From: an uncultured Enterocloster sp.
Lineage (GTDB): Bacteria > Bacillota > Clostridia > Lachnospirales > Lachnospiraceae
Length of the DNA: 64,000 nucleotides
Reading direction: 5' to 3'
Assembly (NCBI GenBank): GCA_944384065.1
Contig: CALWRY010000001.1
Location: 1-64,000 of the forward strand
How positions within the stretch are numbered: position 1 is the first letter of the stretch; each line of letters begins with the position of its first letter. The notes under the pieces were generated by a model. It searched no databases and was not told the DNA's origin. It saw nothing but the letters and a program-made list of their open reading frames with translations. Position numbers and translations under genes: made by a program. Of the stretch, positions 35,562 through 44,136 are shown one piece after another.

Positions 35562-36215
35562 TTACCGCGCCGCCTTGATCTCCACCGGGAAATTCATCCC
35601 CTGGGAAGCCACGTATGTTACTTCCACCTTGTCGCCGCTGTCTCCCGCCAGCGCGCCTTCTTCCATCGGGCAGTTGTCCTTCACAAAGCTCAGCTCCCTG
35701 CCGTCCTCCGTCTCCATGGAAAATGAACTCATGGCGTTGGCCGTTGTAGTTCCCGTCTCCGTCATGATGGTCCACTCTTCCTGTTCCGGCATGGCAACCA
35801 CCAGGGTCACATCCTCCAGGGCAGCCGCCTCCGGTCCGCCCAGCGCCTCGCCGATGTAGGCGATGGCGATCTGCGTATCCTGCGCCAGCTCCACCTCCAC
35901 ATCCCGGATATCGGTGAGGGCGATATCATAGCTGTTGCCGTCGTCGGCCTGAAGGGTAAATACGCTCCCTTCCGCCTCCATCTTCACGATGGTTCCCTGG
36001 AGCATATGGTAGCGCGCTTCCTGGTCCTCTCCTTCTGCGGCGCTCTCTGTACTCTCCTTTGTTGTCTCTTCTGTGGATTCCTCCGTACTTTCCTCTGTGG
36101 AAGCAGCCTCTGTTGTGCTCTCTGTGGGAGCTGCCTCCTCCTTTTTCCCGCATCCCCCGGCAAAAACCGCTGCAGCCATAACAAGCGCTGCGGCAGCCAG
36201 TATCTTTTTCTTCAT
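35562..36215 (-). CDS. Secreted lipoprotein, repeat-domain type
   Basis: Predicted 217 residues of unknown function. The start at 36215 has GGAGGAGA upstream. The signal peptide ends at lipobox VFAGGC. A linker of Ser/Thr/Glu repeats (STEESTEESTEETTKE) precedes two beta-rich units, each with the DG-turn plus a G-D-x-V-x-V-x-Y strand also seen in the 239-1054 lipoprotein. It appears monocistronic, with its own hairpin downstream. Confidence 0.82.
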   Translation of the reverse strand: MKKKILAAAALVMAAAVFAGGCGKKEEAAPTESTTEAASTEESTEESTEETTKESTESAAEGEDQEARYHMLQGTIVKMEAEGSVFTLQADDGNSYDIALTDIRDVEVELAQDTQIAIAYIGEALGGPEAAALEDVTLVVAMPEQEEWTIMTETGTTTANAMSSFSMETEDGRELSFVKDNCPMEEGALAGDSGDKVEVTYVASQGMNFPVEIKAAR

Positions 36216-36395
36216 TCTCTTCTCCTCCCATCTGCAGGCCTCTGCGCGTGTTTCGAGCACGTGCCTTGCCCCTTTACTCACTCAGATGGTAGCATTATCC
36301 GGAAGAAAATACAAGGAATTTTCTATTAAGGTTTCATGAATCCCCGTCTGCGGCCATCCCTGCGGCTGGCAGGGCCGGCGGCGGGCAGATCCGCG

Positions 36396-36989
36396 CTACC
36401 AGCGAATCGTCTCCCCTGGTTTTAAAATAATCCGCCCCTCTGCCTCAAACTGCTCCGCCGCAGCCTGATCAAAGAGTTTCCCCGGCGCCATGTGAATAGG
36501 AATTGTGTGCGCCGCGCCGATAAGCCCTGCGCAGACGCTGGCCTCCTTGGGATCCATATTGTAGACGCCGTCCGTGGGAAGGAAGGCATAGTCAATGGGA
36601 AGCTTTGCCAGCTCCGTCTCCATAGCCTCAGTCCGTGAGGTATCGCCGGCAAAATAGATGGTTTTCCCATCCGCCTGCACCAAAAAGCCCACACAGGCAT
36701 TCCGGGGATGATTCTTGTTGTAGGCCTCGGTTCCCTTAATTTTTACATCCTTCTCCACAACCTCGCGGTAAACCCCATCCTGCAGGAAATCCCCTGCCCG
36801 CAGAATCTTTCCGCCTTCCTTCAGGGTGACTAACTCTACCCGGTTGTGGTCGTGATGCTCATGGGAGACTAAGACCAGATCCGCCAACGCGTCATATCCA
36901 TCGCCCACATAGGGGTCAATATAGATCACGGTTCCCCCTGCCGTCGTCAGCCGGAGACTTCCATGTCCCTGAAATAAAATTTCCGCCAT
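36396..36989 (-). CDS. Metallo-beta-lactamase-fold hydrolase
   Basis: Predicted 197-residue single-domain MBL protein of the UlaG-like/UPF0173 type. Metal ligands are SHEHHDHN (HxHxDH pattern), an Asp in FAGDTS and late His residues in IPIHMAPG. Substrate unknown; relatives act on phosphodiesters or lactones. It lies 33 bases after the amino-acid ABC transporter ATPase and could be the last gene of that operon. Confidence 0.88.
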   Translation of the reverse strand: MAEILFQGHGSLRLTTAGGTVIYIDPYVGDGYDALADLVLVSHEHHDHNRVELVTLKEGGKILRAGDFLQDGVYREVVEKDVKIKGTEAYNKNHPRNACVGFLVQADGKTIYFAGDTSRTEAMETELAKLPIDYAFLPTDGVYNMDPKEASVCAGLIGAAHTIPIHMAPGKLFDQAAAEQFEAEGRIILKPGETIRW

Positions 36990-37022
36990 TTCCCATACAC
37001 CTTCCTTTCTGCAAAAATTAAC

Positions 37023-37793
37023 TCAGCCGTTCAGCGCAGCCCCGTACCGCCCCAGGAAGCTCTTGGTCCGCTCATTGTCCGAGGCAAAGATCTGCTCCGG
37101 CGTTCCTTGCTCCACAATCACCCCGTCCGCCATAAAGATTACCCGGTGGGAAATATCCTTTGCAAAAGCCATCTCGTGGGTGACAATCACCATGGCGATA
37201 TCCAGATCCGCCAGGGATTTGATCACCTTCAGCACCTCCCCGGTGAGCTCCGGATCCAGGGCCGAGGTAGGCTCGTCAAAAAACAGGATCTTCGGGTTGA
37301 GCGCCAGAGCCCGGGCGATAGCCACCCGCTGGCACTGGCCGCCGGAAAGCTGGTAGGGGTAGGCCTCCGCCTTGTCCTCCAGGCCCATCTTCTTTAAAAG
37401 CTCCATGGCCTCCCGGCGGGCCTCCTCCTTATCCCGCTTCTGCACGTGAACCGGGGCATCCATCACATTTTTCAGCACAGAAAAATGCGGGAAGAGATTG
37501 AAATTCTGGAACACCAGCCCATACTGGCTGCGAATCTCCTTGAGCGCGTCCTTCGGCGCATAGCAGACCCGTCCGTCCGCCTCAGACCACACAGCCCTCT
37601 GCCCCAGATAAACCACCTCGCCCTTATCAAGCGTCTCCAGCATCGTGGCGCAGCGCAGCAGGGTGGACTTTCCCGATCCTGACGGGCCGATAATAGAGAG
37701 GATCTCCCCCTCCTCCACATGTATGGAAATGTCCTTCAGCACCGGCAAATCCCCGAAGGACTTTTCCACATGATTTAACTCCAAAAGCTTCAT
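37023..37793 (-). CDS. Polar amino acid ABC transporter, ATP-binding protein
   Basis: Predicted 256 residues of the GlnQ/HisP type. Walker [10 protein letters not shown], signature [15 protein letters not shown], Walker [15 protein letters not shown] and the switch His in VTHEM are complete. The ATG at 37793 (MKLLEL) has AGGAGG ten bases upstream. An insertion near residue 70-85 ([14 protein letters not shown]) lengthens the Walker A to Q-loop segment. It powers the permease encoded 19 bases upstream. Confidence 0.95.
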   Translation of the reverse strand: MKLLELNHVEKSFGDLPVLKDISIHVEEGEILSIIGPSGSGKSTLLRCATMLETLDKGEVVYLGQRAVWSEADGRVCYAPKDALKEIRSQYGLVFQNFNLFPHFSVLKNVMDAPVHVQKRDKEEARREAMELLKKMGLEDKAEAYPYQLSGGQCQRVAIARALALNPKILFFDEPTSALDPELTGEVLKVIKSLADLDIAMVIVTHEMAFAKDISHRVIFMADGVIVEQGTPEQIFASDNERTKSFLGRYGAALNG

Positions 37794-37812
37794 AATCCCC
37801 AATCCTCCTGCT

Positions 37813-38472
37813 TTAACGGTAATAATCCAGCTTCTTCTCAAACCATTCCATAGCCACGGCCACTACCAGGTTAAATATATAGTAGAACAGGCCTGCCGCC
37901 ACAAAGGGAATCATGTTGGTCTGGGAGGCCGCCAGGGCCTTCGCGATGGAGAACATCTCTGCTACGCTTAAGGTAAACGCCAGGGAAGTGTCCTTCACCA
38001 GCGTAATCACCTCATTGGTCACAGAGGGAAGGATTCTTTTTATCACCTGCGGAAGGATGATCTTGAAAAATGTCTGGAAGCGGCTGTAGCCCAGGATATA
38101 GGCGGCCTCATACTGCCCCGCCGGCATGGACTGGATGCCGCTCCGGTAAATCTCCGCAAAATAGGCGGCATAGTTGATGGAAAATCCGATAAAGGTGGCC
38201 CAAAGGCGGTAACTGGTCCCCACCCGTATTCCAAAGAGATAATAGGGGCCGAAATATACCACCATGAGCTGTAGCATCAGCGGCGTCCCGCGCATCACGG
38301 ATATGTAGACCTTCACAATCGACTGAAGGACCTTGTTTTTCGACATGCGGCCGAAGGCAATCACGAGCCCCAGGGGAAGGGAGACCACCAGGGTCACCAC
38401 AAAAATCTGGATGCTGATTCCCATTCCTCCCGCCAGCTGCATCACCATCTGCTGGATTGTCATTTTACCCAT
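37813..38472 (-). CDS. Polar amino acid ABC transporter, permease
   Basis: Predicted 219-residue permease with about five membrane helices, HisM/GlnP family. The EAA loop that contacts the ATPase reads [21 protein letters not shown] (about 130-150). Since only one permease is encoded, it probably works as a homodimer. Starts at 38472 and 38463 are both plausible; neither has a clearly better ribosome site. Confidence 0.93.
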   Translation of the reverse strand: MGKMTIQQMVMQLAGGMGISIQIFVVTLVVSLPLGLVIAFGRMSKNKVLQSIVKVYISVMRGTPLMLQLMVVYFGPYYLFGIRVGTSYRLWATFIGFSINYAAYFAEIYRSGIQSMPAGQYEAAYILGYSRFQTFFKIILPQVIKRILPSVTNEVITLVKDTSLAFTLSVAEMFSIAKALAASQTNMIPFVAAGLFYYIFNLVVAVAMEWFEKKLDYYR

Positions 38473-38500
38473 CTTCCTATACCTGCCTTTATTCTAACTC

Positions 38501-39544
38501 TTATTCCTCTGCCGCAGCGGCCTCGGTCTCCGCAGCAGCCTCGCTTCCGGCTTCGGCCTCGGTCTCTGCATCAGCTGCTGTCTCCGCCTCAGCGTCCGCT
38601 GCCTCAGTCTCTGCATCAGCTGCTTCTGTCTCTGCGGCCTCAGCCTCCGCTGCCTCGCCGCCGTCCTTTCCGATGGTGGTCACGTCCTCGCCGAACCACT
38701 TCTCAGAGATCTCCGTCAATGTTCCGTCCGCAGCCATCTCCTCCAGTGTGGCCTGCACCTGATCCCGAAGCTCGGTGTTGCCCTTCTTGAAGCCCACGCC
38801 GTACTCCTCAGCGGACAGGGTATCCTCCAGGATGATGAAATCTGCATTTCTCTGCTGAATCTGGTATCCGGCCACAATCACATCCATGGCGATGGCGTCC
38901 ACAGCGCCCTGCTCCAGGTCCATGAACGCGGTATTATAATCCGCTGTGGTGAGCAGCTGGGCAAAGGTCGCCGTCAGATCCGGTACCTCCTTCAAAGCGG
39001 CCTCAGCGGAGGAATCCACCTGGCACTCCACCACCTTGCCGGCCAGATCCGCCTGGCTGGCGATGCCGGAATCCGCAGCTACCACAAAGACCTGCGTGTT
39101 CTCCATGTAGGGCTCGGTCCAGGTGTAGTCCTCCTCCCGGCCTGTCATGGTAAAGCCGTTCCAGATACAGTCAATGTTTCCTGCATCCAGCTCCATATCC
39201 TTGGCATCCCAGGCAATGGGCTGCGGCACAAACTCCAGCCCCAGACGGGAAGCCACCTCAGCAGCCAGCTCCAGGTCAAAGCCGGTAAATTCCCCGTCAT
39301 CTCCGATAAAGCCCATAGGCGGGAAATCCTGGTCGAAGCCGACGATAAAAGTTCCGCCCTCTGACGTCTCCGCCTCGGATGCATCCTCGGCCTCAGCCTC
39401 CTGGGAAGCCGCCTCCGTCTCCTCAGCCGTTGTCTCGGCCGCTGTCGTCTCCGCCGCCGTGGTCTCCTCAGCCGCACCGCCGCAGGCTGCCAGGGAGAGG
39501 GCCATCACAGAGGCCAACGCCGCGCACAATACTCTCTTCTTCAT
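38501..39544 (-). CDS. Amino acid ABC transporter substrate-binding lipoprotein with acidic tail
   Basis: Predicted 347 residues. Lipobox SLAAC, then an Ala/Thr/Glu linker to about residue 64. The SBP type-3 fold (about 65-290) has GFDQDFPPMGF at its start, the binding-site segment WNGFTMTGRE and VDSSAEAAL. It then carries 54 residues (294-347) made almost only of Glu, Ala, Asp and Thr with no basic residue, unusual for this family. It binds a polar amino acid; the exact ligand is unclear. The start follows GGAGG. The leader upstream contains repeat element copy 3. Confidence 0.92.
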   Translation of the reverse strand: MKKRVLCAALASVMALSLAACGGAAEETTAAETTAAETTAEETEAASQEAEAEDASEAETSEGGTFIVGFDQDFPPMGFIGDDGEFTGFDLELAAEVASRLGLEFVPQPIAWDAKDMELDAGNIDCIWNGFTMTGREEDYTWTEPYMENTQVFVVAADSGIASQADLAGKVVECQVDSSAEAALKEVPDLTATFAQLLTTADYNTAFMDLEQGAVDAIAMDVIVAGYQIQQRNADFIILEDTLSAEEYGVGFKKGNTELRDQVQATLEEMAADGTLTEISEKWFGEDVTTIGKDGGEAAEAEAAETEAADAETEAADAEAETAADAETEAEAGSEAAAETEAAAAEE

Positions 39545-39581
39545 AATACAGTCCTCCTTGCAATCGCATTTTTATGTAACC

Positions 39582-39720
39582 GTTCAGACGGCGGGTAAAC
39601 AGGGGCGAAAATAGACGTCAAGCTCGCTTGTAAGTATGTTTTCGCCCCTGTTTACACATCGGATGAATATCCGATGCTTCTTGTCCGGCCTATGGCCGGA
39701 CAAGAAGATGCCGTCTGAAC
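39582..39720. repeat. Structured repeat element, copy 3 (intact)
   Basis: Perfect 11-bp terminal inverted repeats GTTCAGACGGC (39582-39592) and complement (39710-39720). The first hairpin has 22-nt arms (39595-39616 and 39634-39655, two mismatches) and the 17-nt loop GTCAAGCTCGCTTGTAA. The second is CATCGGAT/ATCCGATG (39657-39676). The third has 14-nt arms CTTCTTGTCCGGCC and complement (39677-39707). Total 139 bases, non-coding. It is the best reference copy. Confidence 0.92.
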
Positions 39721-39792
39721 TGATACCATTTTATAAACGGCTGGGGCGGATGATCCCGCCCAGGCACAGCCCTTCAAATTTGGCACGCTATC

Positions 39793-39821
39793 ATATTAGC
39801 ATAATAAAGTGACGATGTAAA
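39793..39821 (-). promoter_or_regulatory. Promoter of the amino acid ABC operon
   Basis: On the minus strand TTTACA (39816-39821), a 17-base spacer and TAATAT (39793-39798). Transcription from it would give a leader of about 240 bases that contains all of repeat copy 3. Confidence 0.55.
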
Positions 39822-39825
39822 GAGG

Positions 39826-39874
39826 AAGATGGCGCCGCCAGCAAACGGCAAAGATGGCACCGCCAGCAAACGGC
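39826..39874. repeat. Two tandem 24-bp copies
   Basis: AAGATGGCRCCGCCAGCAAA followed by CGGC occurs at 39826-39849 and 39851-39874 with one difference, in the gap between the MATE gene end and the ABC promoter. No function is seen. Confidence 0.8.
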
Positions 39875-39908
39875 TTTACAGCCCGGTCCGCGCCCTCCTT
39901 CCGGGCCT

Positions 39909-41210
39909 TCACCTCCGCCTGGCGTCCATCCAGCATCCCAGCGCCGCCGTAATCCCCTCGGTCACAGGAAATGCCAGCCAGACCCCTGTCATCCCCCACA
40001 GGCCAGCCATGACAAAGGCCGCAGGAACAATGAGGATCAGGCCCCGCAAGAGGGATACCACATGGGCGGGAATCACCTTCTCCACAGAGGTAAAGTAGGT
40101 GGAGAGAATCACATTGTACCCCATAAACAGGATTGCGGTAAAATACAGCTTAAGCCCAGGCACCGCGATCTCCTGCAGCCGCAGATCATTTTCACTATTG
40201 AAAATCCGTGCAATCGGGTCTGCCTCCAGGAAAATTCCCGCATAGAGCAGAACAGACAGAACCGCCATGGAGTACAGGGCCCAGGTCAGAAACGAGCGCT
40301 GGGCCTTTTTATTCCCCTTCCCATACTCCCTGCTGACAAGCGGCTGGATTCCCTGGGCGATGCCCGTATACACAGCGGCGATCACCAGGGACAGATTGGC
40401 CACCACCCCGTAGGCCGCCACCCCGGTATTTCCCGTAAGGCGCAGAATAATCGCATTGAACACGATAATCACGATCCCCGAGGAGAGCTGGGCCAGCAGA
40501 GAGGGGAAGCCCAGGGCCAGGTTATTTCGCACATGTGCAGCTGACAGTCCGGTCCGCACTGCGTGAAATCCCTTGGATGCCTTCAGCCAGTGGGGGGACA
40601 TAATGGCAATCCCGATAACCGGGGCCAGGCCCGTTGCCAGGACCGCGCCGAAAATTCCCATTCCCAGCGGGAACATAAACACATAGTCCAGCACAATGTT
40701 GGAAAAGCTTCCTCCCGCCGTGGCCGCCATGGAGAGCTGGGGGTTCCCGTCGTTGCGCACATAGCACACGAAAATGTCGTTCAGGATAAATGCCGGCGAA
40801 AACAAAAGGAGCACCTGCATATAGGTCCTGGACATGGCAAATATCTCCTCGTCCGCCCCCAGAAGGGCCGCAAGCTCCCCGGAGAAAAAAAGCCCCAGAG
40901 CCGCGAACAGGGCAGAAAAGCCTGCGGCCATATACAGCGTGTTGGTAAACATCTCATCCGCCTCCCGGTGGGCGCCCCGGCTCCTGCAGATGGAAAAGCG
41001 GGTCGCCCCGCCCATGCCCAGCATAAGCCCGGTGCCGTGGATGAAGTTATATACCGGTATCGCGATATTTAAGGCCGCAAGCCCCTCTGTCCCCAGGCTC
41101 TTGGACACAAAAAATGTGTCGGCCAGGATATAGCAGGAAAGCGCCAGCATACCGACCACGCTGAGGGCGGTATACCTGGCGTATTCCCTGAAATTATAGG
41201 TCTGATCCAT
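39909..41210 (-). CDS. MATE-family efflux transporter
   Basis: Predicted 433-residue, 12-helix cation-coupled multidrug or metabolite exporter. The two-bundle MATE/NorM pattern is visible: LADTFFVSKSLGTEGLAALNIAIP near the start and IAQGIQPLVSREYGKGN in the second half. The start at 41210 has GGAG close upstream. It lies 41 bases after the HAD gene on the same strand. Substrate unknown. Confidence 0.9.
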   Translation of the reverse strand: MDQTYNFREYARYTALSVVGMLALSCYILADTFFVSKSLGTEGLAALNIAIPVYNFIHGTGLMLGMGGATRFSICRSRGAHREADEMFTNTLYMAAGFSALFAALGLFFSGELAALLGADEEIFAMSRTYMQVLLLFSPAFILNDIFVCYVRNDGNPQLSMAATAGGSFSNIVLDYVFMFPLGMGIFGAVLATGLAPVIGIAIMSPHWLKASKGFHAVRTGLSAAHVRNNLALGFPSLLAQLSSGIVIIVFNAIILRLTGNTGVAAYGVVANLSLVIAAVYTGIAQGIQPLVSREYGKGNKKAQRSFLTWALYSMAVLSVLLYAGIFLEADPIARIFNSENDLRLQEIAVPGLKLYFTAILFMGYNVILSTYFTSVEKVIPAHVVSLLRGLILIVPAAFVMAGLWGMTGVWLAFPVTEGITAALGCWMDARRR

Positions 41211-41251
41211 TGGTCTCCTCGTAACACGCTCTAGCTGTTACCTCTCCTCTG

Positions 41252-41959
41252 TCAAAAAATTTCCGCATCCCTCTCAAGGATCTTACGCACCTCGCCGAGC
41301 GTGCGCACCACAAAATCCGGCCGCACCTCCTCCGGGAGGGGCTGCCCTCCCGGATTGTACCAGCACACATGGCAGCCCGCTCCCAGGCCGCCCTGGATAT
41401 CTGAGGTGAGGGAATCTCCCACGAGAAGGGTCCGCTCCGGCAGAATGCCGGGCATCCTGGCAAAGCAGTAGTCAAAATACGCCTGCTGGGGCTTCTGGCT
41501 CCCCGCATCCTCGGACACGAACACATCCCGCACAAATTTGTCAATTCCTGAGAGCGCCAGCCGTTTATATTGGGTAGATGAGGTGCCGTTGGTCACAATA
41601 TAGACCGCATACCGCTCTGCAAGCCAGGCGCACAGCTCCAGGGCGCCGTCCACAAGAAAGGCCGTGCTGTCCAGGCAGGCCCTGTAAAAATTTTCCGCCT
41701 CCCTGCCGTCCGCCTGCTTTCCCAGCTCCCCGAAAAAGCGCACAAACCGCTCCGTCACCAGCCGGTCCTTGGCGATCTCTCCCCGCTCAAAGGCCTTCCA
41801 GAAGCTGTCATTGATTCTGTGGTAGGCATCCAGATACTCCTGCCGGGGCTCCAGCCCATAGTGCTCCAACAGCTTTTTGATTCCCAGCGCCTCCGACTGG
41901 TTAAAATCCAGAAGGGTGCCGTCCACATCCAGAAGGATGGCGTCAAACCGCTTTCCCAT
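41252..41959 (-). CDS. HAD-superfamily nucleotidase-like phosphatase
   Basis: Predicted 235 residues. Motif I DVDGTLLDF, motif II VTNGTS, motif III lysine in SQKPQ and motif IV GDSLTSDI are complete, with a helical cap between motifs I and II. The layout matches YjjG-type pyrimidine nucleotidases. The start at 41959 (MGKRF) has GGAGG six bases upstream; the ATG at 41965 is too close to it. It overlaps pyrC by 17 bases, so translational coupling with a pyrimidine gene supports a nucleotide role. Confidence 0.87.
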   Translation of the reverse strand: MGKRFDAILLDVDGTLLDFNQSEALGIKKLLEHYGLEPRQEYLDAYHRINDSFWKAFERGEIAKDRLVTERFVRFFGELGKQADGREAENFYRACLDSTAFLVDGALELCAWLAERYAVYIVTNGTSSTQYKRLALSGIDKFVRDVFVSEDAGSQKPQQAYFDYCFARMPGILPERTLLVGDSLTSDIQGGLGAGCHVCWYNPGGQPLPEEVRPDFVVRTLGEVRKILERDAEIF

Positions 41960-43256
41960 CTTCATCCTCCTCCCGGTAGACCTCCCGCCCCCCGCAGATG
42001 GTGCAAACCACCTTGCCGGTAAGCCGCTCCCCCACAAAGGGGCTGTTTGCGGATTTGGAGGCAAAATGCTCCACGGTCCACTCCCTGTCCGGGTCGAAGA
42101 GAACCACGTCCGCAGGCGCACCCTTCTTAAGGCTTCCCGCCTCCAGCTTATAGAGCCTTGCGGGATTTGTGCTCATCTTTTCCATCAGCTCCAGGAGGGA
42201 TAGATGTCCCTTCTTTACCAGATGGGTAATGCCCAAAGCCAGAGCTGTCTCCAGGCCGATGATGCCGCTGGGCGCCTGGGTGAGAGGCTTCTCCTTCTCC
42301 TCCCTGCTGTGGGGCGCATGGTCCGTGGCAATCATATCAATGGTGCCGTCCTTCAGCCCCTCAATCAGCATCCGGCGGTCCCTCTCGGTCCTGAGCGGCG
42401 GATTCATCTTTGCCAGGGAGCCGTGAGCAAGCACAGCCTCCTCAGTCAGGGAGAAATGGTGGGGCGTGACCTCCGCCCACACCTGGGCGCCCAGGCCCTT
42501 GGCAAGCCGCACCAGCTCCACGGAGGTTCCCGAGCTGATGTGCTGAATATCAATCCTGGCTCCTGTATCCAGGGCAATCATGCAGTCCCTGGCCACCAGG
42601 GAATTCTCCGCCAGGGCCGGGGACCCGTAGATGCCCAGCTTCTCTGAGACAGCCCCGTGGTTGATGCCGTTCTCCCTGATAAAGGTCTTGTCCTCCTCGT
42701 GAAAGCTCAGCACCGTGTCCAGGCGGGCCGCCTCCTCCATGGCCCGGCGCACAAAGGCCCCGTCCATCAGGGGAATGCCGTCGTCCGTGAACCCAGCGGC
42801 CCCGGCCGCCAGAAGGCCCTCCATATCGGTCAGCTCCCGGCCCTCAAAGCCCTTGGAGACAGCCGCGCAGGACAGCACCCGGATTCCTGTTTTTCTTCCC
42901 TTTTCTAACACATATTCCAGGGTCTCCCGGCTGTCCACGATGGGACGGGTGTTTGCCATCAAAACCACCGTGGTATATCCGCCCCTGGCCGCAGCCCTGG
43001 CTCCGGTCTCAATATCCTCTTTGTAGGTCTGTCCCGGATCCCGGAAATGGACATGGACATCCACCAGCCCCGGCGCTGCCGCCAGCCCTCTGGCGTCAAT
43101 CACCTGGACATTCTCCTCCCCGTCCCGGCGCGCCTCCTCCCGGCCAAAGCCCGCCGGGTAGATCCCGCGGATTTTTTCCCCCTCAATCACAATATCCCCT
43201 GTCATATCCAGCCCCTCCGCCGGATCCAGTATTCTTGCTCCCTCTATAACCAGCAC
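41943..43256 (-). CDS. pyrC: Dihydroorotase
   Basis: Predicted 437-residue zinc amidohydrolase that closes carbamoyl-aspartate to dihydroorotate in de novo pyrimidine synthesis. The metal motif VDVHVHFRDPG, the IQHISSG stretch and DHAPH with the catalytic Asp are present, matching class I dihydroorotases. The GTG at 43256 is preferred: it has AGGAG nine bases upstream and gives the typical MLVIEGARILDP start, whereas a TTG at 43283 overlaps the ribosome site. Other pyr genes are absent from the window. Confidence 0.93.
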   Translation of the reverse strand: MLVIEGARILDPAEGLDMTGDIVIEGEKIRGIYPAGFGREEARRDGEENVQVIDARGLAAAPGLVDVHVHFRDPGQTYKEDIETGARAAARGGYTTVVLMANTRPIVDSRETLEYVLEKGRKTGIRVLSCAAVSKGFEGRELTDMEGLLAAGAAGFTDDGIPLMDGAFVRRAMEEAARLDTVLSFHEEDKTFIRENGINHGAVSEKLGIYGSPALAENSLVARDCMIALDTGARIDIQHISSGTSVELVRLAKGLGAQVWAEVTPHHFSLTEEAVLAHGSLAKMNPPLRTERDRRMLIEGLKDGTIDMIATDHAPHSREEKEKPLTQAPSGIIGLETALALGITHLVKKGHLSLLELMEKMSTNPARLYKLEAGSLKKGAPADVVLFDPDREWTVEHFASKSANSPFVGERLTGKVVCTICGGREVYREEDEDGKAV

Positions 43257-43321
43257 TGCCGCTCGCTCCTCTCTCCCTGTCAAATCGTTTTTAAAAAGCC
43301 GCCCTCCGGGCGCATACCAGC

Positions 43322-44119
43322 CTACTCCACCAGAAAGCTCTCGCCCCTGCGGTGAATCTCCCGTATTTTATCCTTATATTCCGCCGCGCAGGGCAGAGCC
43401 TTAAACCGGGCCGCCGCCTCGAAATCCTCCCAGAAATGCATGGGGAATACGGTATCCGCCCCAACCATCCGCATAAAATCATCCATTCCCAGATAGAAGT
43501 CCTTCTCCTGCCTGGGGTCAATGAGCATAAAGGCCAGGTCAATGTGGGTTCCCGCAAGCTTCTTAAGCTCCCCGCGGAAGTTCTCCCGCATCTGCCGGTT
43601 GTAGTCCTCCGGCTCCCCCTCCCACACCCAGTGGTTCAGATCGCCGGCATGGTAGATGGTCTTTCCCTCGGTCCGCAGCAGAAAGGCCACGCCCTCGTCC
43701 GTGGACTTAAAAGTTTTCACCCGCAGGGCCAACGCCTCCGGATCCTTCTCAGCCTCCCGGCCATTCTCCCCATCCTGCAGGGAATTTTCGCCCTCCGCCG
43801 CCGCAGAGATCCCTCCGTCCTCCTTCCAGGAAAGTTCTAAGGTCTCTCCCGGCCCCATAAACCAGGTTCTCTCCCGCAGCTCCTCCGGCACCCGCTTCCT
43901 CCAGATGTCGTCCGAAAGAATATAGTACACCTGGGGATGGCGCTTTGCCAGTTCAAAAATAACCGGCGCAAAATGATCCCCATGCCTATGGCTGGCGAAG
44001 ACCACAAGCGGCGCATCCTCCCGTATCGCAGGGATATCCCCCTCAAAATAATCAAACAGCAGCGTCATCTGCTGAAGCTCCACCAAAAAGCTGCTGTGAT
44101 GAATGTACGTAACCTTCAT
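43322..44119 (-). CDS. Metallo-beta-lactamase-fold hydrolase with acidic insert
   Basis: Predicted 265 residues. The start at 44119 (MKVTYIHH) follows AAAGGAG; a GTG at 44140 has no ribosome site. Metal motif ASHRHGDHF, Asp in HAGDLNHW and His in FPMHFWED are present. Between strands (about residues 105-130) is a polar, low-complexity insert rich in Glu and Gly (EGENSLQDGENGREAEKDPE), not usual for the fold. Function unknown. It starts 17 bases after the MATE gene stop codon. Confidence 0.85.
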   Translation of the reverse strand: MKVTYIHHSSFLVELQQMTLLFDYFEGDIPAIREDAPLVVFASHRHGDHFAPVIFELAKRHPQVYYILSDDIWRKRVPEELRERTWFMGPGETLELSWKEDGGISAAAEGENSLQDGENGREAEKDPEALALRVKTFKSTDEGVAFLLRTEGKTIYHAGDLNHWVWEGEPEDYNRQMRENFRGELKKLAGTHIDLAFMLIDPRQEKDFYLGMDDFMRMVGADTVFPMHFWEDFEAAARFKALPCAAEYKDKIREIHRRGESFLVE

Positions 44120-44136
44120 AAACCACACTTCTCCTT

